From assembly GCF_001883705.2 (NCBI RefSeq), contig NZ_MDEQ02000026.1, forward strand, positions 32,847-96,846: 64,000 nucleotides of DNA, read 5' to 3'. How positions within the stretch are numbered: the first letter of the stretch is position 1; every line of letters begins with the position of its first letter. Of the stretch, positions 26,691 through 36,055 are shown in pieces. The position numbers were made by a program, and so were the translations under genes. Source of the DNA: Burkholderia catarinensis (GTDB taxonomy: Bacteria; Pseudomonadota; Gammaproteobacteria; Burkholderiales; Burkholderiaceae). The notes beneath the pieces are model-generated. The model was not told the DNA's origin, searched no databases, and was given only the letters and a program-made list of their open reading frames with translations.

Positions 26691-26722
26691 CCCTTCACTT
26701 CATCCGCCGCTGCGGAATGCGC

Positions 26723-28123
26723 TTACGCCTCGAGCGCCTCCAGCACCTTCCCCTTCGTCTCGATCCCGACGAAGTGGACGGTCAGCGCCGCGATCAGCGG
26801 CACGATGCCGATCAGGTAGAACGCCGGCGCGAGGTTGCCGCCGATGATCGCGTGCGGCACGATCATCGGCGCGGCGAACGATGCGATCTTCAGCCATGCG
26901 CTGCCAAGCCCGCAGCCGGACGCGCGGATGCTCGTCGGGTACTGCTCCGGCGTGTAGACGTACGCGGTAATGAACCCCGACGCCATCAACCCGAGCGACA
27001 GCGAGCAGAAGATCGCGACGACATACACCGACGACGCGTGATAGATGCCCGCCAACGCCAGCGACAGCGCGCATAGCACGAACGACCACACGATCACGGG
27101 CTTGCGGCCGAGCTTGTCGACGAGCAGCGCGGAGGCCAGCGACCCGAGCACGCCCATCACCGAACCGATCACCGCGAGATTCAGCGCGAGCTGCAGCGGC
27201 GCGTGATAGAAATTCTTGTAGATCGTCGGCAGCCACGTCGACAGCCCGTACTGGATGAACCCGCAGGTCGCCCACAACGTCGCCACCGCGAGCGTGCGCT
27301 TGCGATACGCGGCGCTGAACAGGTCGCTCATCTTGCGCTTCGGATGCTGGCGCACCATCTCGTCGAACGCGGCCGCCTGCGTGACCGGCGGCAGTTCCCC
27401 GCGCACCGACGCTTCGAACACGCCAACCGCGCGCCCGGCTTCCGCGAGCCGCCCGCGCGACGCGAGCCAGCGCGGCGATTCGGGCACGAGACGCGTGAGC
27501 ACGAACGACAGGAGCAGCGGCATCCCGCCGACGAAGTACATGATTTCCCAGCCGAAGCGCGGCACGAGCCATGCACCGAGCGCCATCGACACGAGCAGGC
27601 CGATCGGAAACACGATCTCGTACAGCAGCACGAACCGGCCGCGACCATGCGCGCGCGTGATCTCGTTGATGTACGTCGCCGCGACCGGCAGCTCGCCGCC
27701 GAGGCCCAGGCCCTGCAGGATCCGCAGCAGCACGAAGATCTCGAACGTCGGCGCGAAGCCGCACGCGATGCTCGTGATGCCGATCACGGCCGAGCTCCAC
27801 GCGATCGCTTTCACGCGGCCGTGCTTCTCGGCCAGCGCGGGAAACAGGAACGCGCCGATCAGCTGGCCGATCGCGCCGGATGCGATCAGCATGCCGATCT
27901 GCGTCGGCGACAGCCCCCATTTGTGAATCAGCAGCGGCAGCGTCGCCGCGATCGTGATCACGTCGAAGCCGTCGAAGAACGTCGCGGTGCCGATCAGCAC
28001 GCGCGCGCGGATCTGCATCGAGTTGGCCGGAAGCCGCTCGAGCCGCGCGATGATCGCGCCGGGCGTAGAGGCGGCAGCTTCCATCGTGGCGCGGCCGGCC
28101 ACGACGTTGTCGAAAGTGCTCAT
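26723..28123 (-). CDS. MFS permease, aromatic-acid/metabolite symporter type
   Basis: A 466-residue major facilitator with twelve predicted spans. FFDGFDVITIAATLPLL in TM1 has the Asp typical of aromatic acid:H+ symporters; the loop motifs PALAEKHGRVKAIAW (2-3 loop, a diverged DRxGRR) and LVDKLGRKPVIV (8-9 loop) are present. LRILQGLGLGGELPVAATYINEI is the TM4 region. As the last gene of an oxygenase operon it most likely imports the growth substrate. About 30 bp separate it from the ferredoxin reductase. Confidence 0.88.
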   Translation of the reverse strand: MSTFDNVVAGRATMEAAASTPGAIIARLERLPANSMQIRARVLIGTATFFDGFDVITIAATLPLLIHKWGLSPTQIGMLIASGAIGQLIGAFLFPALAEKHGRVKAIAWSSAVIGITSIACGFAPTFEIFVLLRILQGLGLGGELPVAATYINEITRAHGRGRFVLLYEIVFPIGLLVSMALGAWLVPRFGWEIMYFVGGMPLLLSFVLTRLVPESPRWLASRGRLAEAGRAVGVFEASVRGELPPVTQAAAFDEMVRQHPKRKMSDLFSAAYRKRTLAVATLWATCGFIQYGLSTWLPTIYKNFYHAPLQLALNLAVIGSVMGVLGSLASALLVDKLGRKPVIVWSFVLCALSLALAGIYHASSVYVVAIFCSLSLGLMASGFITAYVYTPEQYPTSIRASGCGLGSAWLKIASFAAPMIVPHAIIGGNLAPAFYLIGIVPLIAALTVHFVGIETKGKVLEALEA

Positions 28124-28150
28124 GTGGGGTGTCTCCTGGTCTTTCGCCGG

Positions 28151-29395
28151 TCAGGCAAGCGCTTTGGTCGTGTCTGCCAGGGCTTCCGTATCCACTGCCC
28201 GGCCCTGGTTCATCCACTTGCGCGCGAGTTTCAGCTCACGCGCGTTGTTGACGGCGATGACACCTCTCACATGCCCTTCGCCCACGAAAAACAGCGTCGC
28301 ACGGCGCGCGGCGAGATCGCCGCGCACGACGAGCTTCGCATCGGCCGGCAGATCGCCAAGGATCTGCAGGTTCACGTCGTACTGATCGGACCAGAACCAC
28401 GGAATCTCCGCGTACGGCGCGCGCACGCCGAGCACGGCCTTCGCGGCCGCGATCGCCTGATTCTGCGCATTGGCCCACGATTCGAGCCGCACGCGCCGCT
28501 TCAGCCAGCCGTTGTGATGGTTCGCGACGTCGCCGCACGCGAAGATCGCCGGGTCGCTCGTCGCGCCGAATTCGTCGACGACGATGCCGTCGTCGACGGC
28601 CAGCCCCGCGTCGCTCGCGAGCGACGCGTTCAGCGCGAGGCCGATGCCGGCCACCGCGAAATCGGCGTCGATCGTCGTGCCGTCGGCGAGCGTCGCACGC
28701 ACCTTCGATGCATCGCCGGGCTGCGCGTCGAGCGACGCGAGCGCCGCGCCGAGCCGCACGTCGACGCCGTTCGAGCGATGCAGGTCGAGCAGGAAATCCG
28801 ACACGATCTGCGGCACCGAGCGGCCGCACAGGCGCGGCGCGCCTTCGACCACGACTGCGTCGACACCGAGCTTGCGCGCGGTCGCCGCGACTTCCAGGCC
28901 GATCCAGCCGCCGCCGACCACGAGCACGCGCCGGCTGGCGCGCAGCTTCTCGCCGAGCGCGGCCGCTTCGTCGAGCGTGCGCAGGTAGTGCAGGTTCGGT
29001 GTCCTCACGAGTGTGTCCGGCAGGCGGCGCGACGTGCCGCCGGTCGCGATCACGAGCCGGTCGTAGGCGATCTCGCGGCCGCCGGCGGTTTTCACCACGC
29101 GGCGTGCGCGGTCGATCGATTCCGCGCGTTCCGGTTGCCACGCTTCGACGTTCAGCGCGTCGAACTCGTCGGGACGCACGACACGCACGGTTTCGATATC
29201 GGCGTCGCCGGCCAGCACGGCCTTCGACAGCGGCGGACGCTCGTACGGCAGGTGCGGCTCGTCGGCGATCATCACGAGACGGCCTGCGTAACCTTCCGCG
29301 CGCAGCGTCTTCAGCACCCAGCCGGCGGCCTGCCCGCCGCCGATCACGACGACCGTGCCGGGCGCGGGCTGCTCGGGCGTGTTCGCTTCGGTCAT
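28151..29395 (-). CDS. Ferredoxin reductase, FAD/NAD-dependent (Rieske system)
   Basis: A 414-residue flavoprotein of the BphA4/rubredoxin-reductase type: FAD-binding VVVIGGGQAAGWVLKTLRAEG near residue 15, NAD-binding VLVVGGGWIGLEVAATARKLG near 150, and FACGDVANHHNGWLKRRVRLESW near 300. It passes electrons from NAD(P)H to the Rieske ferredoxin that opens the same operon. Its ATG overlaps the stop of the extradiol dioxygenase gene by four bases. Upstream in-frame starts would overlap that gene and lack reductase character. Confidence 0.93.
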   Translation of the reverse strand: MTEANTPEQPAPGTVVVIGGGQAAGWVLKTLRAEGYAGRLVMIADEPHLPYERPPLSKAVLAGDADIETVRVVRPDEFDALNVEAWQPERAESIDRARRVVKTAGGREIAYDRLVIATGGTSRRLPDTLVRTPNLHYLRTLDEAAALGEKLRASRRVLVVGGGWIGLEVAATARKLGVDAVVVEGAPRLCGRSVPQIVSDFLLDLHRSNGVDVRLGAALASLDAQPGDASKVRATLADGTTIDADFAVAGIGLALNASLASDAGLAVDDGIVVDEFGATSDPAIFACGDVANHHNGWLKRRVRLESWANAQNQAIAAAKAVLGVRAPYAEIPWFWSDQYDVNLQILGDLPADAKLVVRGDLAARRATLFFVGEGHVRGVIAVNNARELKLARKWMNQGRAVDTEALADTTKALA

Positions 29396-30354
29396 GATTT
29401 GCGCTCCGTCATGAACTTGCCTTCCGGCGCCTTCGCGTTCTTCTGCCTGCGCGTGTTGCCGTCGAGGCCGCCGTCGATGGCCCATTCGGCGAACACGGTC
29501 GGGCCCGGCTCGAATTCGCGCGGCTGCCACTCGGGCGTCAGCACGTCTTCATCCGCGTAATACTCGATCAGCGCGCCGGCCGGATTCTGGAAGTACCAGA
29601 AGTACGCGGACGACACGGGGTGACGCCCCGGGCCGAGTTGCGTTTCCCAGCCGCAGCGGTCGATGTGCATGCCGCCGCCGAATACTTCATGGATGTCGCG
29701 CACGGTGAACGCGACGTGGTTCAGGCCGCGCTTGCCATTCGGCAGCGCGAGCAGGAACAGGTCGTGGTGGCCGCCATGCGGCGCGCAGCGCATGAACGCG
29801 CCGCGGCCCGGGTAGCGATCCGACGTCTCGAAGCCGAGCAGCTCGTGATAGAACTTTTCCTGTTCGTCGAGGCAGTTCGTGAAGAACACGACATGCCCGA
29901 CCTCGACCGGCTCCGCGCGTGCATAGACCGGGCTCGGCTGGTCGACGCGCAGCGTCTTCCCCCACACGTTCGACGGCGAGCCCGTGATGTCGAGCGCGCG
30001 CTTGCGCGTGACTTCGATGCGGATCGCCATCCCGTTCGGGTCGATGCAGCCAATCGCATCGTCCTGCTCGTAATAACCGGGCTGCCCGGCGAGCTTCGCG
30101 CGCAGCGCGTCGAGTTCCTGCTGCGTCGCGACGCCCCACGTGACTTCACGCAGCGTCGGGCCCGCTTCGAACGCGGGCGGCAGCGCCGGATCGTCGGCCT
30201 TGACGGCCAGCACGGTGCAGCCGTTCATCGTCTCGAAGCGCGCGCGCGTGTCGTCGTGCGCGACTTCCGTCAGCCCCCAGTCGGCGAAAAAGCGCCGGCA
30301 GGTCGCGAGATCGTCGACGCCGTATGTGATCTGCTCGATTCCCAAAATGCTCAT
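29392..30354 (-). CDS. Type I extradiol ring-cleavage dioxygenase (two-domain VOC)
   Basis: A 320-residue two-module VOC dioxygenase. The iron ligands align with BphC: His154 (EVGHVVFF), His213 (LNHVAFTV) and Glu264 (LIEYYADED); catalytic-acid candidates His196/His197 and His245/Tyr251 are also placed as in BphC (His195, His241, Tyr250). It should cleave a catechol-type ring next to the diol using Fe(II) and O2. The presence of full catalytic residues argues against a non-enzymatic VOC protein. Spacing to its neighbours is 18 bp upstream and a 4-bp overlap downstream. Confidence 0.92.
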   Translation of the reverse strand: MSILGIEQITYGVDDLATCRRFFADWGLTEVAHDDTRARFETMNGCTVLAVKADDPALPPAFEAGPTLREVTWGVATQQELDALRAKLAGQPGYYEQDDAIGCIDPNGMAIRIEVTRKRALDITGSPSNVWGKTLRVDQPSPVYARAEPVEVGHVVFFTNCLDEQEKFYHELLGFETSDRYPGRGAFMRCAPHGGHHDLFLLALPNGKRGLNHVAFTVRDIHEVFGGGMHIDRCGWETQLGPGRHPVSSAYFWYFQNPAGALIEYYADEDVLTPEWQPREFEPGPTVFAEWAIDGGLDGNTRRQKNAKAPEGKFMTERKS

Positions 30355-30372
30355 TGCGTCATTCCCCTTCGC

Positions 30373-31863
30373 TCAGTTTGCCCACGGCAGCGGCGCGTCG
30401 TTCAAGCCCCAGTAGAGGCTCTTCTGCTGCATGTATTCGCGGATGCCTAGACGCCCCTTCTCGCGCCCCATCCCGCTCTCCTTCCAGCCGGAGAACGGCG
30501 TGGAGATCGAGAACAGCTTGTACGTGTTGATCCAGACGGTGCCCGTTTCGAGCGCGCGCGCGATGCGCCACGCCCGCTTGTAGTCGCGCGTCCAGATGCC
30601 GGCGGCGAGGCCGAACACGCTGTCGTTCGCCTGCGCGATCAACGACGCTTCATCGTCGAACGGCATCGCGACCAGCACGGGCCCGAAGATTTCTTCCTGG
30701 CAGATGCGCGCGCTGTTCGGCAAGCCTTCGAGAATCGTCGGCTGATAGAAGAAGCCGTTCTCGCGCCCGTCGCCCGACGGCCGCTCGCCGCCGCACAGCA
30801 GGCGGCCGCCTTCCTCGAGGCCGAGCGCGACATAGCGCTCCACCGATTCGCGGTGCTTCGCGGTGATCAGCGGCCCCATCTGCGTGTCGGGACGCGTCGG
30901 GTCGCCCACGCGCAGCTTGCGTGCGCCGGCCACCAGGCGCTTCATGAATTCGTCGTACACCGACCGCTGCACGAACAGCCGCGAACCCGCGATGCAGGCC
31001 TCGCCCGACGAGCTGAAGATGCCGTACAGCACGCCGTTGACCGCGTGATCGAGATCGGCGTCGTCGCACACGATCGTCGGCGACTTGCCGCCGAGTTCGA
31101 GCGACACGGGCATCAGCTTCTCGGCCGCGATGCGTGCGATGCCGCGGCCCACTTCGGTGCCGCCCGTGAACGACACCTTCTTCACCAGCGGATGACGCAC
31201 GAGCACGTCGCCGATCACCGAGCCCTTGCCCGGCAGCACGCTCAGCACGCCCTTCGGCACGCCGGCCTCCTCGCAGATGCGAGCAAGCGCGAGCGACACG
31301 AGCGGCGTGACTTCGGCCGGCTTCAGCACCACCGAGTTGCCGCCGGCGAGCGCCGGGGCGAGCTTCTGCGCGTCGGACGCGATCGGCGAATTCCACGGCG
31401 TGATCGCCGCGATCACGCCGATCGGCTCGTACACGCTCATCGTCAGGTAATCGCCGCGCGACGGCGTCAGTTCCTCGTCGAGCGTTTCGAGGCATGCCGC
31501 GAAATAGCGGAACGTGTTCGCGGCACTGGCCACCAGCACGCGCGTCTCGGCGATCGGCTTGCCGTTGTCGCGGCGCTGCAGGTTCGCGAGCGCCTCGTGG
31601 CGCTGCATGATCAGATCGGCGATGCGGTACAGCACCTGCGCGCGCTGGTGCGGCTTCAGCCCGGCCCAGTCGGCGCGGCGCCATGCGGCGTCGGCAGCCT
31701 CGACGGCTTCGGCCGCGTCTTCCGCGTTCGCCGTCGACACTTCCAGGTTCAGCGACTGGTCGGCCGGATAGATGCTCGCGAAAGGCGCGCCACGGCCGCG
31801 CCGCCACTCGCCGCCGATCAGGAGGTTGCCGTCGGGTACGAGGCTCGTATCGAAAGGAGTCAT
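30373..31863 (-). CDS. Aldehyde dehydrogenase (NAD(P)-dependent)
   Basis: A 496-residue ALDH with Cys290 (SSSGEACIAGSRLFV), Glu256 (SLELGGKSP) and Asn158 (TPWNSPI), the complete catalytic set. It oxidises an aldehyde to a carboxylate; closest in character to betaine/hydroxymuconic-semialdehyde/vanillin-type dehydrogenases. In this operon it could take the aldehyde made by the thiamine-diphosphate enzyme or the ring-cleavage semialdehyde. The ATG at MTPFDTSLVPDG was preferred over one ten codons earlier, as it starts the conserved domain. Confidence 0.93.
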   Translation of the reverse strand: MTPFDTSLVPDGNLLIGGEWRRGRGAPFASIYPADQSLNLEVSTANAEDAAEAVEAADAAWRRADWAGLKPHQRAQVLYRIADLIMQRHEALANLQRRDNGKPIAETRVLVASAANTFRYFAACLETLDEELTPSRGDYLTMSVYEPIGVIAAITPWNSPIASDAQKLAPALAGGNSVVLKPAEVTPLVSLALARICEEAGVPKGVLSVLPGKGSVIGDVLVRHPLVKKVSFTGGTEVGRGIARIAAEKLMPVSLELGGKSPTIVCDDADLDHAVNGVLYGIFSSSGEACIAGSRLFVQRSVYDEFMKRLVAGARKLRVGDPTRPDTQMGPLITAKHRESVERYVALGLEEGGRLLCGGERPSGDGRENGFFYQPTILEGLPNSARICQEEIFGPVLVAMPFDDEASLIAQANDSVFGLAAGIWTRDYKRAWRIARALETGTVWINTYKLFSISTPFSGWKESGMGREKGRLGIREYMQQKSLYWGLNDAPLPWAN

Positions 31864-31935
31864 GTCACAAGTCCCACAAATCTGTCTATGCACGCCCGCC
31901 CTCGCCGTGGCGCGGGCGGGCGCTCCATGGCCCGG

Positions 31936-32751
31936 TCAGATCACGCAGCGGGCCGCGCGGTTGCGCAGCGCGCGGATCGCGCTGTACGCCGTCAGCGCGG
32001 ACGTCTTCGGGTTGTCGGGCAGCGGCTTGCCGCTCATTTCCAGCGACATCTCGCCGAATGCGCCGCGCGCGGTGATGCGGTGCACGTTGCGCGCGACAGC
32101 CGGATCGGCGATCAGGCGCACGCGCGTCGCGTCGAGGCCGAGGCCCGCGAGCGCAACCGTCGCCGCGACGTTCGCGTTCTTCGGATACAGCCGCGCGGCG
32201 TCGCGCGCGGTGCCTTCGAAGATCACCTTTTCCTCGGTCATCGCACGCAGGTCGCACAGTTCCTCGGCCGGCGTGCCGAGCCAGCCGAGCGGCGGCTTGC
32301 GGCCGACGTACAGCACTTCGTCGAGGCCGCCCTGCTGCGCGGAAGCCAGCGCGTCGATGCCGCCGATCGCGCCGGACAGCAGCGTCACCGTCGAGTCGCC
32401 CTCTTCGGCCGCCTGCGACAGCACGTCGAGCAGCGCGAGGTCGGACAGCGCGCCGATCGACGCGACCGCGCAGTCGGTGCCGGCCTTCAGCAGCGGCACG
32501 ACGTGATCGACGAGCGCGCTGTGGCCCGCGCATTCGAGCGCGAACTCGGGGCGGCGGGCCAGTGCGTCGACCGACGACACGACCTCGACCGCATCGCCGA
32601 GCACGCCCTGCACCGCCGCGCGCTGGTGTTCCGGCACGATCACGTGCGCGATGCGCAACGACGCATCGTGCTCGACCGCGTGGTACACGGCCGCGCCGAT
32701 CGCGCCGAAGCCGATCATCACGACATCGACGGGTGCGTGCGGGTTACGCAT
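31936..32751 (-). CDS. L-aspartate dehydrogenase-like protein
   Basis: A 271-residue protein with Rossmann start VVMIGFGAIGAAVYHAVEHD, the SIGALSDLALLD and LSGAIGGIDALASAQQGGLDEV loops, and the C-terminal KNANVAATVALAGLG, all typical of archaeal/bacterial aspartate dehydrogenase (NadX type). That enzyme interconverts aspartate and oxaloacetate/iminoaspartate with NAD(P). In an oxygenase operon an NAD-biosynthetic job is unlikely; deamination or imine reduction of a pathway amino acid is a better guess. Its first codons overlap the end of the thiamine-diphosphate gene by eight bases. Confidence 0.85.
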   Translation of the reverse strand: MRNPHAPVDVVMIGFGAIGAAVYHAVEHDASLRIAHVIVPEHQRAAVQGVLGDAVEVVSSVDALARRPEFALECAGHSALVDHVVPLLKAGTDCAVASIGALSDLALLDVLSQAAEEGDSTVTLLSGAIGGIDALASAQQGGLDEVLYVGRKPPLGWLGTPAEELCDLRAMTEEKVIFEGTARDAARLYPKNANVAATVALAGLGLDATRVRLIADPAVARNVHRITARGAFGEMSLEMSGKPLPDNPKTSALTAYSAIRALRNRAARCVI

Positions 32752-34411
32752 ACTGGCGCTCCGTCGGCGCTTCCTTCTTCACCGGCGGGCCCGCGAACGC
32801 CGACGCGAACGAGCCGACCGACAGCATGTCGACTTCGACCATCACCGGCCCTTCCTTCGCCATCCCGTCGCGCACGATCGCTTCGGCCTGGTCGAGCGAC
32901 GTGATCCGGTAATGCGTGAGGCCGAAGCTCGCGCAGAATTGCGCGAAATCGGGCTGGTGCAATTGCACGAAGCAGCGGCGGCCGCCGTAGTGCGCGTCCT
33001 GGATGTTGCGGATCACGCCGTAGCACTGGTCGTTCATCAGCACGATCATCACGTTCGCGTTTTCCTGCACGGCCGTGACGAGTTCGCCGACGTTGACCAT
33101 CAGGCCGCCGTCGCCGACGAGGCAGACCGTCTTCGCCGCCGCGCCCGCGAGCGCCGCGCCGATCCCCATCTGAATGCCCTGGCCGATGCCGCCGCCGAGC
33201 GCATGCACGCCCGAGCGAGGCTCGAAGATCTTCAGCAGGCGGTTGCCCCACGTGCTGTTCGAGATCGTCACGTCGCGCACCCAGTTGTAGTCGCGGCCGA
33301 CCGCGCCCTGCAGCGTGTCGACGAGCTTCTTGTACGGCCCGAGGCCCTCCGCCACGCTGGCGACGGCCTGCTCGCGCGCCGCCGCGAGATCGGAGGCGAA
33401 CTGCGGATCGATCGACAGGCGGCCTTCGAGGCGGTCGGCCAGCTCGGCCAGCACGCGCTTCGAATCGCCGTGCACGAACAGCTCGTTGCGGTAGCCGCGG
33501 TTGTCGGCGAGCGCGTCGGCATCGACACGGAACAGCGGCTGCGGCAGCGCGAGCTTGTACTTCAGCGTTTCGTTGCCGCGCAGGCGCGAGCCGACGACGA
33601 CGAGCGCGTCGCAGGTCTTGTAGAACGCTTCGACGGACGCGTGCACGTTGAACGCGCCGAGCGTCGCCGGGTGATCCTCGGGCAGCACGCCGCGGCCCTG
33701 CACGCTCGTCACGACGCCGAAGCCGAGCTTCACGAGGCGTTCGACTTCCTCGCGTGCGTGACGCGCGCCGCCGCCGAGCCACAGCAGCGGGCGGCGCTTG
33801 GCCGCGAGCGCGTCGGCGAGCTTCGCGACACGCGCGGCGTCGTGCTCGCGCACCGTGACGTGCGCCGGCGCGAGGTCTTCCGGCCATTCGATTTCGGCGG
33901 CCTGGATGTCGATCGGAATCTCGACCGACACGGGGCCCGTCGGCGCGGTCTGCGCGATGCGCACCGCTTCGCGGATCGTCGGCAGCACGGTCTCGACCGT
34001 ACGCACGCGGAACGCCGCTTTCGAGATCGAGTTCAGCATCGACAGCTGGTCGGGCGCTTCGTGGATGTACGCGAGATCCTGGTCGAGGTACGGCGTCTCG
34101 ATCTGCCCGGTGACGTGCAGCAGCGCGGTGCCGGCCGTCAGCGCCTCGACCATCGCGCCGGCCGCGTTGCCCGCCGCCGTGCCCGTGCTCGTGAACGCGA
34201 CGCCGAGGCCGCCCGACACGCGGGCCAGGCCGTCGGCCATGTTCAACGCACCCGCTTCACCGCGCGCGCCGACATACCGGATGTTGCCGCGCGAGTTGAT
34301 CGCGTCGAGGATCGGCATGTTGTGGATCGAGATGACACCGAATGCGGTCTTCACGCCGCACTGCTCGAGAAAGGCGGCAATCAGCTCGCCAACCGTGGTT
34401 TTTTCAGACAT
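32744..34411 (-). CDS. Thiamine-diphosphate-dependent enzyme (acetolactate synthase / benzoylformate decarboxylase-like)
   Basis: A 555-residue ThDP enzyme with three domains. The catalytic Glu lies in YVGARGEAGALNMADGLAR; the cofactor motif is VGDGGLMVNVGELVTAVQENANVMIVLMNDQCYG, with Asn-Asp in place of the usual Asn-Asn. It acts on a 2-keto acid, by decarboxylation or carboligation. No small regulatory subunit gene is present, so branched-chain amino acid synthesis is unlikely. It overlaps both neighbours by eight bases, showing it belongs to the operon. Confidence 0.88.
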   Translation of the reverse strand: MSEKTTVGELIAAFLEQCGVKTAFGVISIHNMPILDAINSRGNIRYVGARGEAGALNMADGLARVSGGLGVAFTSTGTAAGNAAGAMVEALTAGTALLHVTGQIETPYLDQDLAYIHEAPDQLSMLNSISKAAFRVRTVETVLPTIREAVRIAQTAPTGPVSVEIPIDIQAAEIEWPEDLAPAHVTVREHDAARVAKLADALAAKRRPLLWLGGGARHAREEVERLVKLGFGVVTSVQGRGVLPEDHPATLGAFNVHASVEAFYKTCDALVVVGSRLRGNETLKYKLALPQPLFRVDADALADNRGYRNELFVHGDSKRVLAELADRLEGRLSIDPQFASDLAAAREQAVASVAEGLGPYKKLVDTLQGAVGRDYNWVRDVTISNSTWGNRLLKIFEPRSGVHALGGGIGQGIQMGIGAALAGAAAKTVCLVGDGGLMVNVGELVTAVQENANVMIVLMNDQCYGVIRNIQDAHYGGRRCFVQLHQPDFAQFCASFGLTHYRITSLDQAEAIVRDGMAKEGPVMVEVDMLSVGSFASAFAGPPVKKEAPTERQYA

Positions 34412-35201
34412 GGCGTGCAAAGCCTCCAGAAACGTCGATATGGCTGCCCGTCGTGTAGGACGACAGATGCGTTGCGAGATAAAAAAGTGCCCAGGCGGCC
34501 TCGTCAGGCTTGCCGAAGCGATTCAGCGGAATGTTCTTCTTGCGGGCGAGCGCGCCCGTCCAGCCCTCCCAGCTTTCGCCGGACTGCGCCTGCGCTTCGT
34601 AGCGGCGGCGCCACTGGCCCGACTCGACGATGCCGATCAGGATCGAGTTCACGCGGATGCGCTGCGGCGCCAGTTCGGTCGCGAGCGACTTCACGAGGCT
34701 CAGCACACCCGCGCGCGCCGACGACGTCGCGACCATGTGCGGCTCGGGCTGCAGCGCGAGCAGCGAGTTCACGCACGTGATCGTCGGCGCCTGCGCGTCG
34801 CGCAGCAGCGGCAGGAATGCGCGCGTCGGGCGGATGATGCTGAAATACTTCAGTTCGAGTTCTTCGCGCCACGCGTCGTCGGTCGTGTCGGCGAAGGTCG
34901 ACACGCGGCCCTGGCCGGCGTTGTTGACCAGCATGTCGGCGCGGCCGAAGCGCGCGGACACCGCTTGCGCGAACGCGGCCACGTCGGCTTCGTCGAGCAC
35001 GTCGCAGCGCTCGGCCAGCAGTTGCGCGCCCGGATACTTTTCGCCGAGCATCGCTTCGGCGCGCGCGAGGCGCTCGCCGTCGCGGCCGCAGATCGCAACC
35101 GACGCGCCGGCCTGCAGGAACCGCTCGGCGGTCGCGAGGCCGATGCCGGACGAACCGCCCGTCACCACCGCTACCTGCCCGGTCAGATCGATCTCAATCA
35201 T
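34404..35201 (-). CDS. Short-chain dehydrogenase-like protein lacking the catalytic Tyr
   Basis: A 265-residue SDR-fold protein: cofactor loop VVTGGSSGIGLATAERFLQAG and LVNNAGQGR are intact. Where the YxxxK pair should be, the chain reads PHMVATSSARAGVLSLVKSL, so the Tyr is missing and the Lys is Arg. It may have altered chemistry or a binding role. Overlaps: four bases with the IclR gene, eight with the thiamine-diphosphate gene. Confidence 0.85.
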   Translation of the reverse strand: MIEIDLTGQVAVVTGGSSGIGLATAERFLQAGASVAICGRDGERLARAEAMLGEKYPGAQLLAERCDVLDEADVAAFAQAVSARFGRADMLVNNAGQGRVSTFADTTDDAWREELELKYFSIIRPTRAFLPLLRDAQAPTITCVNSLLALQPEPHMVATSSARAGVLSLVKSLATELAPQRIRVNSILIGIVESGQWRRRYEAQAQSGESWEGWTGALARKKNIPLNRFGKPDEAAWALFYLATHLSSYTTGSHIDVSGGFARHV

Positions 35202-36055
35202 TTCAGTCCCAAAGCCTTCAGAAACGTATGCTCGTCATCCGAGCGGTAATTGAGCCGCCGCGACAGTTCCGCCGCCGCACGCTGCACTTTGTCGATCAAC
35301 CCGTCCGCGATCAGCGCCGCGTCGATCTCCGGCCGCGGCACCGTCACCGTGATGCACGCGACGATCTTCTGCGTCTCGTTGCGCACCGGCGCCGTGACCA
35401 CCGAGATGCCGCGTTCGAACGACGAGTTGCTGACGCCGTAGCCGCGCAGCGCATCCTCGCGGATCACTTCGTACAGCGCGTCGACCGTCTCCGGCGTCGC
35501 GCCCGTCATCCGGTTCAGCGCGCCTTCCGGATACAGCGCGTGCAGCGCCTTCAGCGACAGGTCGCCCATCAGCACGTGGCCGTGGGTCGTCGCATGCGCG
35601 GGCAAGCGCGTGCCAACGTTCACGCGGATCGAGCTGAACACCGGCGACTGGCTCTGCGCCTTCGCGACGAACACCACGTCGCGGCCGTCGCGGATCACGA
35701 TGTGCGTCGTGAAGCCGGTCGCGTCGCGCAGGCTCTCGATCACGGGCAGGCCGAGATCGGTCAGCTCCAGCGAGCTCAGGTATTCGAAGCCGAGCCGCAG
35801 CACGGCAATGCCGAGCTTGTAGTTGCGATCCTTGTCCGCGCGCTCGAGGAAGCCGAGCGATTCGAGCGTCTGCAGCAGACGGAACACCGTCGTGCGCGGA
35901 ATGCCGAGCCGCTTCGACAACTCGGGCGCGCCGAGCACGGGCTCGCGCGGCGAGAATTCGGCGAGAATCCGCAGCCCGCGTTCGAGGCCGGGCACCACGT
36001 AGCCGGCTTCGGCCTTGGCGCTCTCGGATTCTTGTTGTTGCAGCGGTTCGCTCAT
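35198..36055 (-). CDS. IclR-family transcriptional regulator (operon-internal)
   Basis: A 285-residue IclR protein. The winged HTH lies at about 25-85 (VPGLERGLRILAEFS, APELSKRLGIPRTTVFRLLQTLESLGFLE) and the effector-binding domain follows (PAHATTHGHVLMGDLS, SSFERGISVVTAPVRN). It is a clear paralogue of the regulator at 41671-42564. It starts inside the hydrolase stop (ATGA) and its stop overlaps the next gene, so it is made with the enzymes it probably controls. Likely targets are the twin TGTTCC-N6-GGAACA palindromes upstream of the operon and the porin. Confidence 0.93.
   Translation of the reverse strand: MSEPLQQQESESAKAEAGYVVPGLERGLRILAEFSPREPVLGAPELSKRLGIPRTTVFRLLQTLESLGFLERADKDRNYKLGIAVLRLGFEYLSSLELTDLGLPVIESLRDATGFTTHIVIRDGRDVVFVAKAQSQSPVFSSIRVNVGTRLPAHATTHGHVLMGDLSLKALHALYPEGALNRMTGATPETVDALYEVIREDALRGYGVSNSSFERGISVVTAPVRNETQKIVACITVTVPRPEIDAALIADGLIDKVQRAAAELSRRLNYRSDDEHTFLKALGLK

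Larger units (their letters stand above)
26121..26722. other. Long intergenic region with an inverted repeat and a terminator
   Basis: 602 bp between the catabolic operon's last gene and the channel-like gene. It holds the operon terminator, a 9-bp-arm inverted repeat and AT-richer sequence. No open frame here has a ribosome-binding site or recognisable product. Confidence 0.5.

Noticed and set aside
26219..26698. 159-codon minus-strand frame in the 600-bp gap
   Set aside because: It runs over the operon terminator and an inverted repeat and has no recognisable protein features.
32744..34411. Biosynthetic acetolactate synthase (ilvB/ilvI)
   Set aside because: No small regulatory subunit gene and it is embedded by overlaps in a degradative operon.
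30853..34780. Long plus-strand open frames opposite the ALDH, AspDH and ThDP genes
   Set aside because: They mirror conserved enzymes on the minus strand and have no start signals or family character.
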